Shown in pieces: positions 1-6,928 of a stretch of DNA of 64,000 nucleotides. The stretch is taken from positions 1-64,000 of the forward strand of contig QHWB01000034.1 in NCBI GenBank assembly GCA_003222395.1, read 5' to 3'. The DNA is from Acidobacteriota bacterium (GTDB lineage: Bacteria > Acidobacteriota > Vicinamibacteria > Vicinamibacterales > CAVVIG01). Position 1 is the stretch's first letter. Each line of letters starts with the position of its first letter. Position numbers and translations under genes: made by a program. The notes under the pieces were generated by a model. That model made no database searches, was not told where the DNA came from, and saw only the letters and a list, made by a program, of their open reading frames with translations.

Positions 1-190
1 TTACTCCGCGCGAAGCGCGTCCGCAGGATCGATCGTCGCGGCGCGCAGCGCGGGAAGATAGCTCGCGAGAACGGCGGCCGATACCAGGCCGGGCGCGACG
101 GCGGCAGACGTCGCCGGATCGGCCGGGCTGACGTCGAAGAGCAGCGACGCCATCAGCCGCGTCAGCGCGAACGCTACGCCGATCCGATCA
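1..190 (-). pseudogene. C-terminal fragment of an ADOP/MacB-type permease
   Basis: The minus strand encodes the typical last 60 residues of a duplicated FtsX/MacB-type permease: a last membrane helix, the phrase LLFDVSPADP, then a cytoplasmic tail ending in DPADALRAE. The stop codon is at 1-3. Going upstream, the resemblance to a permease stops near position 185-190. The frame stays open to 327, but its translation there is polar and unlike any permease, so the rest of the gene is missing rather than frameshifted. I read it as a dead fragment; a full gene would need about 2.4 kb. The junction lies against an open frame on the other strand. Confidence 0.6.
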
Positions 191-360
191 TCCCGACAGA
201 AGCCAGCCGGAGTCCCTGGCCGACGAACATCCGGGATCAAAGGTTCGTCCTCGCCTGCCTCGTCGCGGCGTTCGCCGCCGGCTACGGCGCGTTCGGGCTG
301 ATCCGACGCTGGCGGTTCGAGTTCCACCGCGATGACTGGGTCGTGCTGCGAAGCAAATGA
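191..360 (+). pseudogene. possible C-terminal remnant of a membrane protein
   Basis: A plus-strand frame without a usable start ends at a TGA at 358-360. Its last 40 residues look like genuine protein: a hydrophobic helix (VLACLVAAFAAGYGAFGL) followed by a basic, aromatic tail ending WVVLRSK. Upstream of about 185 the same frame is only the antisense of the permease fragment. I infer a second gene remnant joined to the first. I do not recognise the family, and chance coding in GC-rich DNA remains possible. Confidence 0.3.
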
Positions 361-365
361 ACGTT

Positions 366-480
366 GAAATTGCTGATTTCTGATTGCTGATTTCTGATTG
401 ATTTCTGATTGTGATTGCTGAATGGATCACCGATCAATCGGCAATCAATGAGCAATCTGCAATCAACAATCAGCAATTTC
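366..480. repeat. heptanucleotide inverted-repeat array (TTGCTGA/TTTCTGA units)
   Basis: The left part is built from 7-nt units TTGCTGA and TTTCTGA with a few indels. The right part uses the complementary units CAATCAG, CAATCAA, CAATCTG and CAATCGG. The outermost 13 bases pair perfectly (366-378 GAAATTGCTGATT with 468-480), so the whole stretch can fold as one long imperfect hairpin. It is AT-rich in GC-rich surroundings and ends 13 nt before the GTG of the next gene. Confidence 0.85.
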
Positions 481-493
481 ATGACTGGAGATC

Positions 494-1294
494 GTGCATG
501 ATTACTCCGTGACGAAAGTGGCGATCACGCGCGAGGTCAGCCCGGCGCTGGCCGACTGCGAGCTGACGCACCTGACGCGCGTGCCGATCGACGTCGACGC
601 CGCTCGCGCGCAGCACCGCGCATACGAACAGGCGCTCGCCGACGCGGGATATACGATTGAGCGGCTGTCATGCGGTGCCGACATGCCGGACGCCGTATTC
701 GTGGAGGATATCGCGGTTGTCTTCGATGAGCTCGCGATCATCACGCGCCCTGGCGCCGAGTCGCGGCGGAGTGAAACACCAACTGTAGCTGCCGTGCTCG
801 AGCGATACCGGCCGCTCCACTTCGTCTGCGCCCCCGCGACATTGGACGGCGGAGATGTCCTCTCCGTTGGGAAGCGCGTGTTCGTCGGCGTTTCGAGGCG
901 CACCAATGCTGAGGCCGTCGCGCAGATGCGGCGCATTCTGGCGCCGCACGGATACACGGTGCGCGAGGTCGCCGTCCGCGGCTGCCTGCATTTGAAATCC
1001 GCGGTCACCGCGCTGGCCGACGATCTCCTCCTCCTCAACGAGGAGTGGGCGCCGCCGGCGGCCTTTTCGGAATTCGATCTCGTCTCGGTCCATCCGAACG
1101 AGCCTTCGGCAGCCAATGCGCTGCGTCTCGACGACCGGATCATTTTCCCGATGGCGTTTCCAGGAACCGCGGCGCGTCTCGGGCAGCGCGGATTACGGGT
1201 CGTCGGCGTCGACGCGAGCGAGCTGGCGAAAGCGGAGGGCGCGGTGACGTGCTGTAGCTTGCTGATTCACGACAGTCAACGCAGAGACCGCTGA
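494..1294 (+). CDS. dimethylarginine dimethylaminohydrolase-like amidinohydrolase
   Basis: A 266-residue protein of the pentein fold, most like DDAH, which hydrolyses N-omega-methylated arginines to citrulline and methylamines. The conserved parts are in order: an acidic PDAVFVED motif near residues 65-72, a DGGDVL loop near 117, the catalytic His166 in GCLHLKS and the nucleophile Cys253 in AVTCCS. The length fits bacterial DDAH. The GTG at 494 follows a GGAG at 487-490; the in-frame GTG at 509 (MTKVAITR...) matches the usual family N-terminus and may be the true start. It could use other guanidino substrates. It stands alone, 26 nt before a DinB-like gene. Confidence 0.85.
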   Translation: MHDYSVTKVAITREVSPALADCELTHLTRVPIDVDAARAQHRAYEQALADAGYTIERLSCGADMPDAVFVEDIAVVFDELAIITRPGAESRRSETPTVAAVLERYRPLHFVCAPATLDGGDVLSVGKRVFVGVSRRTNAEAVAQMRRILAPHGYTVREVAVRGCLHLKSAVTALADDLLLLNEEWAPPAAFSEFDLVSVHPNEPSAANALRLDDRIIFPMAFPGTAARLGQRGLRVVGVDASELAKAEGAVTCCSLLIHDSQRRDR

Positions 1295-1320
1295 GCGCGG
1301 AGAAATGTTTTGAGCCAGTT

Positions 1321-1809
1321 ATGTCTGACAAGCGCGACCTCCTCAGACACACCGTTGCGACCGTCGCGTACCGCGGCGCGAAGGCCGTGCGCGGCGCGCC
1401 GGCCAGCTTTGCGACGTACGCCACGCCCGGGGCATCGTCCACTACGGGGCGCACGCCGGCGAAGATCGTCGCGCACATCGGCGACCTCTTCGACTGGGGC
1501 TTGTCGATCGCCAAAGGCGCGCAGGCGTGGCACGATTCGACGCCGCTGCCTTGGGACAAGGAAGTTGCGCGCTTCTTCACGGCGCTCGAGCGCTTCGACG
1601 AGTACCTCGCATCGGAGGCGCCGCTGGCGTGCGAGCCCGAGCAGTTGTTTCAGGGCCCAATCGCCGACGCGCTGACGCACATCGGGCAGCTCGCGATGCT
1701 GCGGCGGTTGTCCGGTGCGCCGATTCGCGGCGAAAACTATTACAAAGCGGAGATCGTCAGCGGACGGGTGGGCGCCGAACAAACGCCGCCCCGGCGGGAG
1801 TTCGAGTAG
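1321..1809 (+). CDS. DinB-like four-helix protein
   Basis: A 162-residue protein resembling the DinB/YfiT metal-binding four-helix superfamily. Histidines that could bind metal lie in the VAHIGDLFDW helix (about residue 51) and in ALTHIGQLAMLRRL (about residue 119), the usual DinB pattern. The ending, with GENYYKAEI near 140, is also typical of the group. Members include bacillithiol or mycothiol transferases and many proteins of unknown role, so the substrate is not assigned. The preceding spacer contains ACGCAGAGACCGC, a phrase that recurs near 19131. Confidence 0.65.
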   Translation: MSDKRDLLRHTVATVAYRGAKAVRGAPASFATYATPGASSTTGRTPAKIVAHIGDLFDWGLSIAKGAQAWHDSTPLPWDKEVARFFTALERFDEYLASEAPLACEPEQLFQGPIADALTHIGQLAMLRRLSGAPIRGENYYKAEIVSGRVGAEQTPPRREFE

Positions 1810-1884
1810 CAGCGGCCGACCAGAAACGTAATCGCACTGTAGAAAAACGGAACGTCTGAGGGGGCCGCGGACGGGTCTGAGGCG

Positions 1885-1910
1885 CTTTCCAGCCCGGCCG
1901 AGCTGGAAAG
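1885..1910 (+). terminator. 9-bp hairpin downstream of the DinB-like gene
   Basis: Perfect 9-bp arms CTTTCCAGC (1885-1893) and GCTGGAAAG (1902-1910) enclose an 8-nt GC loop. It lies between two same-strand genes, 75 nt after the DinB-like stop. No T-run follows, so it is a weak terminator candidate; an mRNA stabiliser or leader structure for the next gene is equally possible. Confidence 0.4.
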
Positions 1911-1934
1911 ATTCTTGCGAATCCGACCGCCGGA

Positions 1935-2375
1935 ATGAGCTCCCGGGAAGCCTTTGGTCCCAATCTGCGCCGCATCCGCGTCCAGCACGGAATTTCCCTC
2001 GAACAGATTGCCGCGCAGACCAAAGTGAGCGTCGCTCTGTGGTCCGGCCTCGAGCGCAACGATATGTCGCGGTGGCCGACCGGCATCTTCGCGCGGTCGT
2101 ACGTCCGCGAGTACGCGAGGATCGTCGGCGCCGATCCCGAGGCGACCGTCGACGAATTCTGCCGCTGCTTTCCGCAGGGCGATCGCCGCGCCGAGCGGTT
2201 GATTCGCGGTCAGGCGGAAATCGTCGGACATCCAATCGAGTACGACGAGAAGGTTCCGGCCGAACGCGATCGCCGGAACGGTTCACCTCCGGCGCCGAAG
2301 AAGCCGCAGCCGACCGGCGTGCGCCGTCTGCTCGACGCGCTGTGGGGCAAGACGTCGACACAAGGCAGCTCGTAA
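1935..2375 (+). CDS. RodZ-type helix-turn-helix protein
   Basis: A 146-residue protein. Residues 5-75 form a Cro/XRE-like helix-turn-helix of the RodZ N-terminal type (FGPNLRRIRVQHGISLEQIA, then a long second helical part with RSYVREYARIVG). The rest is a charged, Pro-rich tail with no membrane segment or periplasmic domain, unlike true RodZ. It is therefore a soluble DNA-binding protein or cytoskeletal adaptor. ATG at 1935 begins the family motif directly. The gene lies before a DNA ligase gene. Confidence 0.75.
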   Translation: MSSREAFGPNLRRIRVQHGISLEQIAAQTKVSVALWSGLERNDMSRWPTGIFARSYVREYARIVGADPEATVDEFCRCFPQGDRRAERLIRGQAEIVGHPIEYDEKVPAERDRRNGSPPAPKKPQPTGVRRLLDALWGKTSTQGSS

Positions 2376-2376
2376 T

Positions 2377-2420
2377 CAGCAACCAGCAACCAGCCTCTAG
2401 CCACCAGCAACCAGCACCAA
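2377..2420. repeat. one-armed heptamer repeat (CAGCAAC units)
   Basis: After the HTH stop codon come imperfect 7-nt units CAGCAAC, CAGCAAC, CAGCCTC, CAGCAAC and CAGCACC. The reverse complement of this unit (GTTGCTG) fills spacers near 31170, 60530 and 62946. No complementary arm is present here, so it does not form the long hairpin seen elsewhere. Confidence 0.7.
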
Positions 2421-2432
2421 TACGATCGCAGC

Positions 2433-3974
2433 ATGCGGTTCGCCGAGCTCGTTGCCGTCTCTCGCGCCGTTGCGGAGACGAGCGGACGGCTGGAGAAAAT
2501 CGGTCATCTTGCGGCGCTGCTCGCGCGCGTTCCACCGGCTGAACTCGCCATCGTCATCCCGTTCCTGAGCGGCGGCACGCGTCAGGGGCGCATCGGCATC
2601 GGCGGCGCGCTGCTGTCGGAGATGCGCGACGTGCCTCCCGCAGCGGTTCCACGGCTCGACATCAGCGATGTTGACGCGGCAATCGATCGCCTCGCGGCGC
2701 TCTCCGGCGCCGGTTCGACGGCCGCGCGCGCGCAGACGCTGCGGGAGCTGCTCGGCCGCGCAACGCGCGACGAACAGGACTTTCTCATTCGGCTGATGTT
2801 CGGCGAGCTGCGGCAGGGCGCACTCGAGGGGGTGCTGATGGACGCCGTCGCGCGTGCGTCAGGCATCGCTCCGGCGCGCGTCCGGCGCGCGGCCATGCTG
2901 GCCGGCGATCTCGCGCCCGTCGCGCAGGCCGCGATCGTCGAGGGGGATCAGGCGCTCTCGCGGTTCATCCTGCGGCCGTTTCAACCGGTGCAGCCGATGC
3001 TCGCCGATTCAGCGGGCGATGTCGCCGATGCGCTCGACATGCTCGGCAGCGCTTCGCTCGAGTACAAGCTCGATGGCGCGCGCATCCAGCTGCACAAAGT
3101 CGGCGACGAGGTGCGCGTGTACACGCGCAACCTCCGCGACGTCACGCCCGCGGTTCCGGAAGCCGTGACGATCGCACGCGCGATGCCGGCTCACGAGATC
3201 GTGCTCGACGGCGAAGCGATCGCCCTCCATGACGATGGGTCGCCGCGGCCGTTCCAGGAAACGATGCGGCGGTTCGGACGAAAGCTGGAGGTGGAGCGGT
3301 TGTGCGGCGAGCTGCCGATCACGCCGTTCTTCTTCGATGCGTTGTATCTGGACGGCGCGCCGCTCGTCGACGAGCCGCTCGCGCGCCGCGTCGCCGTGCT
3401 CGACGAGCAGGTGGCGGCGTCGAACCTGGTGCCGCGCCTCGTGACGTCCAACCGCGACGAGGCGGCCGCGTTTGCGGCGCAGGCTCGCGCCACCGGGCAC
3501 GAAGGCGTGATGGCGAAGGGCGTCGACGGACTCTACGCGGCCGGCCGCCGCGGTCAGGCGTGGCTGAAAGTGAAGCAGGCGAGGGCGCTCGATCTCGTCA
3601 TCCTCGCCGCGGAGTGGGGCAGCGGCAGGCGCCGCGGCACGTTGAGCAACCTGCATCTGGGCGCGCGCGACGCCGAACGCGGCGGATTCGTGATGCTCGG
3701 CAAGACGTTCAAGGGACTGACCGACGAGATGCTCGCCTGGCAGACCAAGAAATTCCTCGAGATCGAGATCGGACGCGACGACTACACCGTGTACGTCCGC
3801 CCCGAGGTCGTCGCCGAAGTCGCGTTCAACGAGATACAAGCGAGCTCGCAGTACCCGGGCGGCGTCACGCTTCGCTTCGCGCGCGTGAAGGCCTACCGCA
3901 GCGACAAGGCCGCCGCCGACGCCGATACCATCGGAACCATTCAGGCGCTCTACCGCGGTCAGACCGGGGTCTGA
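2433..3974 (+). CDS. lig: ATP-dependent DNA ligase
   Basis: A 513-residue ligase of the archaeal/eukaryal ATP-dependent type. It seals nicks through an enzyme-AMP intermediate. Order: an alpha-helical DNA-binding domain (1-190), a nucleotidyltransferase domain with the adenylated lysine K212 in motif I (EYKLDGAR), motif III (IVLDGEAI), motif IV (GHEGVMAKG) and motif V (WLKVK), then an OB-fold (380-510). Bacteria carry this as an addition to NAD-dependent LigA, usually for repair. No Ku or polymerase-primase gene lies beside it. The ATG at 2433 falls directly after the CAGCAAC repeat. Confidence 0.93.
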   Translation: MRFAELVAVSRAVAETSGRLEKIGHLAALLARVPPAELAIVIPFLSGGTRQGRIGIGGALLSEMRDVPPAAVPRLDISDVDAAIDRLAALSGAGSTAARAQTLRELLGRATRDEQDFLIRLMFGELRQGALEGVLMDAVARASGIAPARVRRAAMLAGDLAPVAQAAIVEGDQALSRFILRPFQPVQPMLADSAGDVADALDMLGSASLEYKLDGARIQLHKVGDEVRVYTRNLRDVTPAVPEAVTIARAMPAHEIVLDGEAIALHDDGSPRPFQETMRRFGRKLEVERLCGELPITPFFFDALYLDGAPLVDEPLARRVAVLDEQVAASNLVPRLVTSNRDEAAAFAAQARATGHEGVMAKGVDGLYAAGRRGQAWLKVKQARALDLVILAAEWGSGRRRGTLSNLHLGARDAERGGFVMLGKTFKGLTDEMLAWQTKKFLEIEIGRDDYTVYVRPEVVAEVAFNEIQASSQYPGGVTLRFARVKAYRSDKAAADADTIGTIQALYRGQTGV

Positions 3975-3975
3975 C
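3958..3975 (+). terminator. 8-bp palindrome spanning the ligase stop codon
   Basis: GTCAGACC (3958-3965) and GGTCTGAC (3968-3975) pair perfectly around a 2-nt loop and include the ligase TGA at 3972-3974. The following DNA repeats CCGACTC/ACACCGACT words. No T-run is present, so intrinsic termination is doubtful. A structure at the stop codon could affect termination or mRNA decay. Confidence 0.35.
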
Positions 3976-4038
3976 GCGGACTCCGACCCCACTCTGACAC
4001 CGACACCGACTCTAACCCGGCGGTCCACAGGGCCGAGG

Positions 4039-4044
4039 TAGAAT
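4039..4044 (+). promoter_or_regulatory. possible -10 box, nearly leaderless start
   Basis: TAGAAT lies 11 nt before the ATG of the permease gene. No good -35 box or Shine-Dalgarno sequence accompanies it. If used, transcription would begin only a few bases before the start codon. A similar TACAAT stands at 57760-57765 before the outer-membrane-type gene. Confidence 0.3.
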
Positions 4045-4054
4045 CCGCGCGCGC

Positions 4055-5476
4055 ATGGCATCCAGGCTCGAGAGATCGATCGGACTCCTGCAGGCGACCG
4101 CGATGGTCGTCGGCACGATCGTGGGCGCGTCGATCTTCGTGCAGCCGTCGGAAGTGAGCCGCGCGGTTCCGAGCCTCGCCGGGATGCTGCTGGTGTGGCT
4201 GGCGGCCGGCGCGCTGACCTGGTTCGGCGCGAGCATCTGCGCCGAGCTGTCGTCGGCGATGCCGCGCACCGGTGGCGTGTACGTGTTCCTGCGCGAGATG
4301 TTCTCGCCGGCGTGCGGATTTCTGTGGGGCTGGGCGATGTTCTGGAGCATGCACTCGGGCATCATCGCGGCGATCGCGATGGTGTTCGGCCGCTACGCCG
4401 CGACGATCGTACCGCTGGGCGATCTCGGCGTCCGTCTCGTCGCCGTCGCGGGCATTCTGGTGCTGTCGGCGATCAACTACGTCGGCGTGCGGCCCGGCAG
4501 CGCGGTGCAGACGGGGCTGACGATCGCGAAAATCGCCGCCATTGCCGTGCTCGTCGTCATCCTGTTCGGCATCGGCACGCTGCGCGCGCCGGCCGCCGGA
4601 GGCGCCATCGAGACGCGCAGCTTTTTGCGTGCACTCGTCGCCGGTCTGTTCGCCTTCGGCGGCTGGCACATGGTGACCTATGCCGCCGAGGAAACGCGCG
4701 ACCCGGAGCGCACGATTCCGCGAGCGCTGATGCTCGGCACGGCGTTCGTCGTCGTCATCTACCTGGCGCTGAATGCGGCGTATCTTCTCGTGCTGCCGCT
4801 CGACCGCGTGCTGACCTCGACGCACATCGCGTTCGACGCGATGTCGGCGACGGGAGGACCGTCGGCGGCGTCTGCCATTTCGGTGCTGGTGCTCATCTCG
4901 GCATTCGGCGGGATGAGCGGGATCGTCCTGTCCGGTCCGCGCGTGTACTACGCGATGGCCGAGGACGGCCTGCTGTTCTCATCGATGGGCCTCGTGCATC
5001 CGCGCTTTCGCACGCCCTACGTGGCGGTGATCGCGCAGGCGATCTGGTCGTCGGTGCTCGTGTCAACCGGCACCTACGGCGCCATCGTGTCGCGCGTGGT
5101 CTACACCGAATGGATTTTCTTCGGCGCGCTCGCGCTCGGCACGATGCGCCTTCGGCGGCGGCCCGGCTACGCGGCCGCGTTTCGCGCGTGGGGGTTTCCG
5201 ATCGTGCCGGCGGTCTTCGCGCTCGTATGCCTCGCGATCGTCGCTAATCAGGTCGTCAGCGATCCCTGGGAAAGCCTCACCGGCCTCGGCCTCGTATTGG
5301 CTGGTCTGCCAATCTATTACCTGTGGCGACGCTCTGTTCTGGATACACGCGAGCGCCGCGCCGGCGGCTCGAGCGAGCGCGAATGCGCGAGCGAGACGAG
5401 CGGGGGTGGGTCCCCGCGAGCGCTGGAAAATGACGCGAGCCTGTCTGCGAGCGGCGGTGTGACCCCGCGGCGGTAA
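4055..5476 (+). CDS. APC-family amino acid permease
   Basis: A 473-residue inner-membrane transporter with about 12 hydrophobic helices. The first helix carries the APC signature (VVGTIVGASIF) near residue 20, and the TGGVYVFLREMF segment follows helix 2. The family moves amino acids or polyamines by proton symport or exchange; the substrate cannot be told here. The last 50 residues are not family-like. They are the translation of a dispersed non-coding element (5325-5479) and give a low-complexity Arg/Ser/Gly tail, so the original stop was probably lost. The next start codon lies 3 nt downstream. Confidence 0.88.
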   Translation: MASRLERSIGLLQATAMVVGTIVGASIFVQPSEVSRAVPSLAGMLLVWLAAGALTWFGASICAELSSAMPRTGGVYVFLREMFSPACGFLWGWAMFWSMHSGIIAAIAMVFGRYAATIVPLGDLGVRLVAVAGILVLSAINYVGVRPGSAVQTGLTIAKIAAIAVLVVILFGIGTLRAPAAGGAIETRSFLRALVAGLFAFGGWHMVTYAAEETRDPERTIPRALMLGTAFVVVIYLALNAAYLLVLPLDRVLTSTHIAFDAMSATGGPSAASAISVLVLISAFGGMSGIVLSGPRVYYAMAEDGLLFSSMGLVHPRFRTPYVAVIAQAIWSSVLVSTGTYGAIVSRVVYTEWIFFGALALGTMRLRRRPGYAAAFRAWGFPIVPAVFALVCLAIVANQVVSDPWESLTGLGLVLAGLPIYYLWRRSVLDTRERRAGGSSERECASETSGGGSPRALENDASLSASGGVTPRR

Positions 5477-5479
5477 AGA
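5325..5479 (+). repeat. dispersed start-site element, copy 1 (overlaps permease 3' end)
   Basis: It begins GCGACGCTCTGTTCTGGATAC and contains GAGCGGGGGTGGGTCCCCGCGAG. It ends with GCGGTAAAGA just before ATG at 5480. The same order of parts recurs before rplC, rplP, rpsN, rplO and, on the minus strand, the histidine kinase gene. Here its front part is read as the tail of the permease. Confidence 0.75.
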
Positions 5480-6469
5480 ATGCCCATTATCGATTTCCAC
5501 AACCATTATTACCCGCCGAAGTACATGCAGGCGCTCCAGTCGGGAGCGAGCAGCATCAAGGTGACCGTTGACTCCGAAGGCAATCCCGTTCTGCACTACC
5601 CGGGCGACTACAACGTCGCCGTGCGCGGCCACCGCGATCTCGCGTACCGGCAGGAGGTGCTCGACTCGCACGGCGTCAGCCTGCAGGTGCTGACGCTGAC
5701 GACGCCGGGGACGCACGTCGAGTCGCCGGCGACGGCCGTGAAGCTCGCCTCGCTCGTCAACGACGAGTTCAAGGAAGCGATGGACACGCGCGGGCATCAC
5801 TTCACGGCGCTCGCGACGCTGCCGTTGAACGATCCCGCGGCGGCGGTGAAGGAGCTCGATCGCGCGATCGCTCAGCTCGGCATGCGTGGCGCGATGCTGT
5901 TCAGCAACGTGAACGGCGTCGCGCTGAGCGACCGCCGCTTCTGGCCGATGTACGAGCTCGCGAACGATCGCGGCGCTGTGCTCTACATCCATCCCGAACA
6001 TCCGGTCGGCGTCGAAGCGATGATGGATTACTGGCTGATGCCGCTGGTGGGCTTTCTCTTCGACACGACGCTCGCGGCGGCATCGCTCGTCTTCAGCGGC
6101 GTCGTCGAGCGCTTTCCGCGCATTCGGTGGGCGCTCTGTCATCTCGGCGGCGCCATTCCGTATCTGGCCGAGCGGCTCGATCGCGGCTTCCACGCGTTCA
6201 AGGACTGCCGCGCGCACATCCAGCGTCCGCCGAGCACATATCTGCGCGATTTCTATTACGACACGGTCAATTTCAATCTGGCCGCGCTGCAGCTCGCCGT
6301 CTCGTTCGCGGGACCGGAACATATTCTGGCGGGCAGCGATTATCCGCATCAGATCGGCAGCATCCCGTCGATGCTCGATGCGATCGGCAGGCTGCCGGTG
6401 AGCGATGACGAGCGGGCGGGAATCTACGGTCTCAACGCCGCGCGATTATTGGGATTGACGGTCTCCTGA
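5480..6469 (+). CDS. ACMSD-type amidohydrolase (amidohydrolase_2 family)
   Basis: A 329-residue TIM-barrel metal-dependent hydrolase/decarboxylase. The N-terminal DFHNHYYP holds the HxH metal ligands. Further ligands are His in YIHPEHP near 172, His in CHLGGAIP near 222 and Asp in AGSDYPHQ near 290. Relatives are 2-amino-3-carboxymuconate semialdehyde decarboxylase and benzoate-type decarboxylases, acting without oxygen on acidic aromatic or enol substrates. The substrate is unknown and the neighbours give no pathway. The start follows copy 1 of the dispersed start-site element. Confidence 0.85.
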   Translation: MPIIDFHNHYYPPKYMQALQSGASSIKVTVDSEGNPVLHYPGDYNVAVRGHRDLAYRQEVLDSHGVSLQVLTLTTPGTHVESPATAVKLASLVNDEFKEAMDTRGHHFTALATLPLNDPAAAVKELDRAIAQLGMRGAMLFSNVNGVALSDRRFWPMYELANDRGAVLYIHPEHPVGVEAMMDYWLMPLVGFLFDTTLAAASLVFSGVVERFPRIRWALCHLGGAIPYLAERLDRGFHAFKDCRAHIQRPPSTYLRDFYYDTVNFNLAALQLAVSFAGPEHILAGSDYPHQIGSIPSMLDAIGRLPVSDDERAGIYGLNAARLLGLTVS

Positions 6470-6496
6470 TCGGCGGGATCGGCAGGAGCGGCCTGG

Positions 6497-6586
6497 ATGG
6501 GCAGGAGGGGCTGGATGGGCGGGAGGGGCTGGATGGGCGGGAGGGGCTGGATGGGCAGGAGTTGCTGGATGGGCAGGAAGCGGCTC
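6497..6586 (+). repeat. five 18-bp tandem units each carrying SD and ATG
   Basis: Five copies of an 18-bp unit run ATGGGC-RGGAGG-GGCTGG with small changes (the last copies drift to AGGAGTTGC and AGGAAGCGG). In the first three junctions a GGAGG stands 6-7 nt before the next in-frame ATG, an ideal start-site layout. Read through, they would give MGGRGW peptide repeats before the signal peptide of the cupin gene. Confidence 0.85.
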
Positions 6587-6925
6587 GTCATCGTCTGCGC
6601 TCTTGCGGCATCCGCATCAGCGCAACCGAAACCTCAGATGCAGCGCATCGCGCAGTTCGAGAACGATCGCGCCGTGTCGTGGAAGAGCGTCATCCCTCCG
6701 CACACCGAATCGACATTCCATCGACACGATCGCTACCGCACGATCGTCGCGATAGCCGGCGGCGATTTGAAAACGATCACGCCGGACGGCCGAGTCACAG
6801 TCACGCATTACGAATCAGGAAAGGCCTACTGGTTCGCGCCGATGCCGACCGGCGAGACGCACAAGGACGTCAACGACAGCAATCGGACGATCGAAGTGAT
6901 CACGGTCGAGGTGAAGAATCAATGA
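6569..6925 (+). CDS. small secreted cupin-domain protein
   Basis: From ATG 6569 the product is 118 residues: a signal peptide (MGRKRLVIVCALAASASAQ), then one small beta-barrel domain with cupin features (SWKSVIPPHTESTFHRHDRYRT; later GKAYWFAPMPTGETHKD). His residues in HRHDRYR and ETHKD could hold a metal. Four further in-frame ATGs lie upstream in the 18-bp repeats; starting there would bury the signal peptide behind MGGRGW repeats, so 6569 is preferred. Its function is unknown. It converges on the kinase gene with only 3 nt between. Confidence 0.65.
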   Translation: MGRKRLVIVCALAASASAQPKPQMQRIAQFENDRAVSWKSVIPPHTESTFHRHDRYRTIVAIAGGDLKTITPDGRVTVTHYESGKAYWFAPMPTGETHKDVNDSNRTIEVITVEVKNQ

Positions 6926-6928
6926 CGA

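Noticed and set aside
1740-2231. Minus-strand frame across the HTH gene
   Set aside because: Antisense of the clear helix-turn-helix gene with no recognisable domain of its own.
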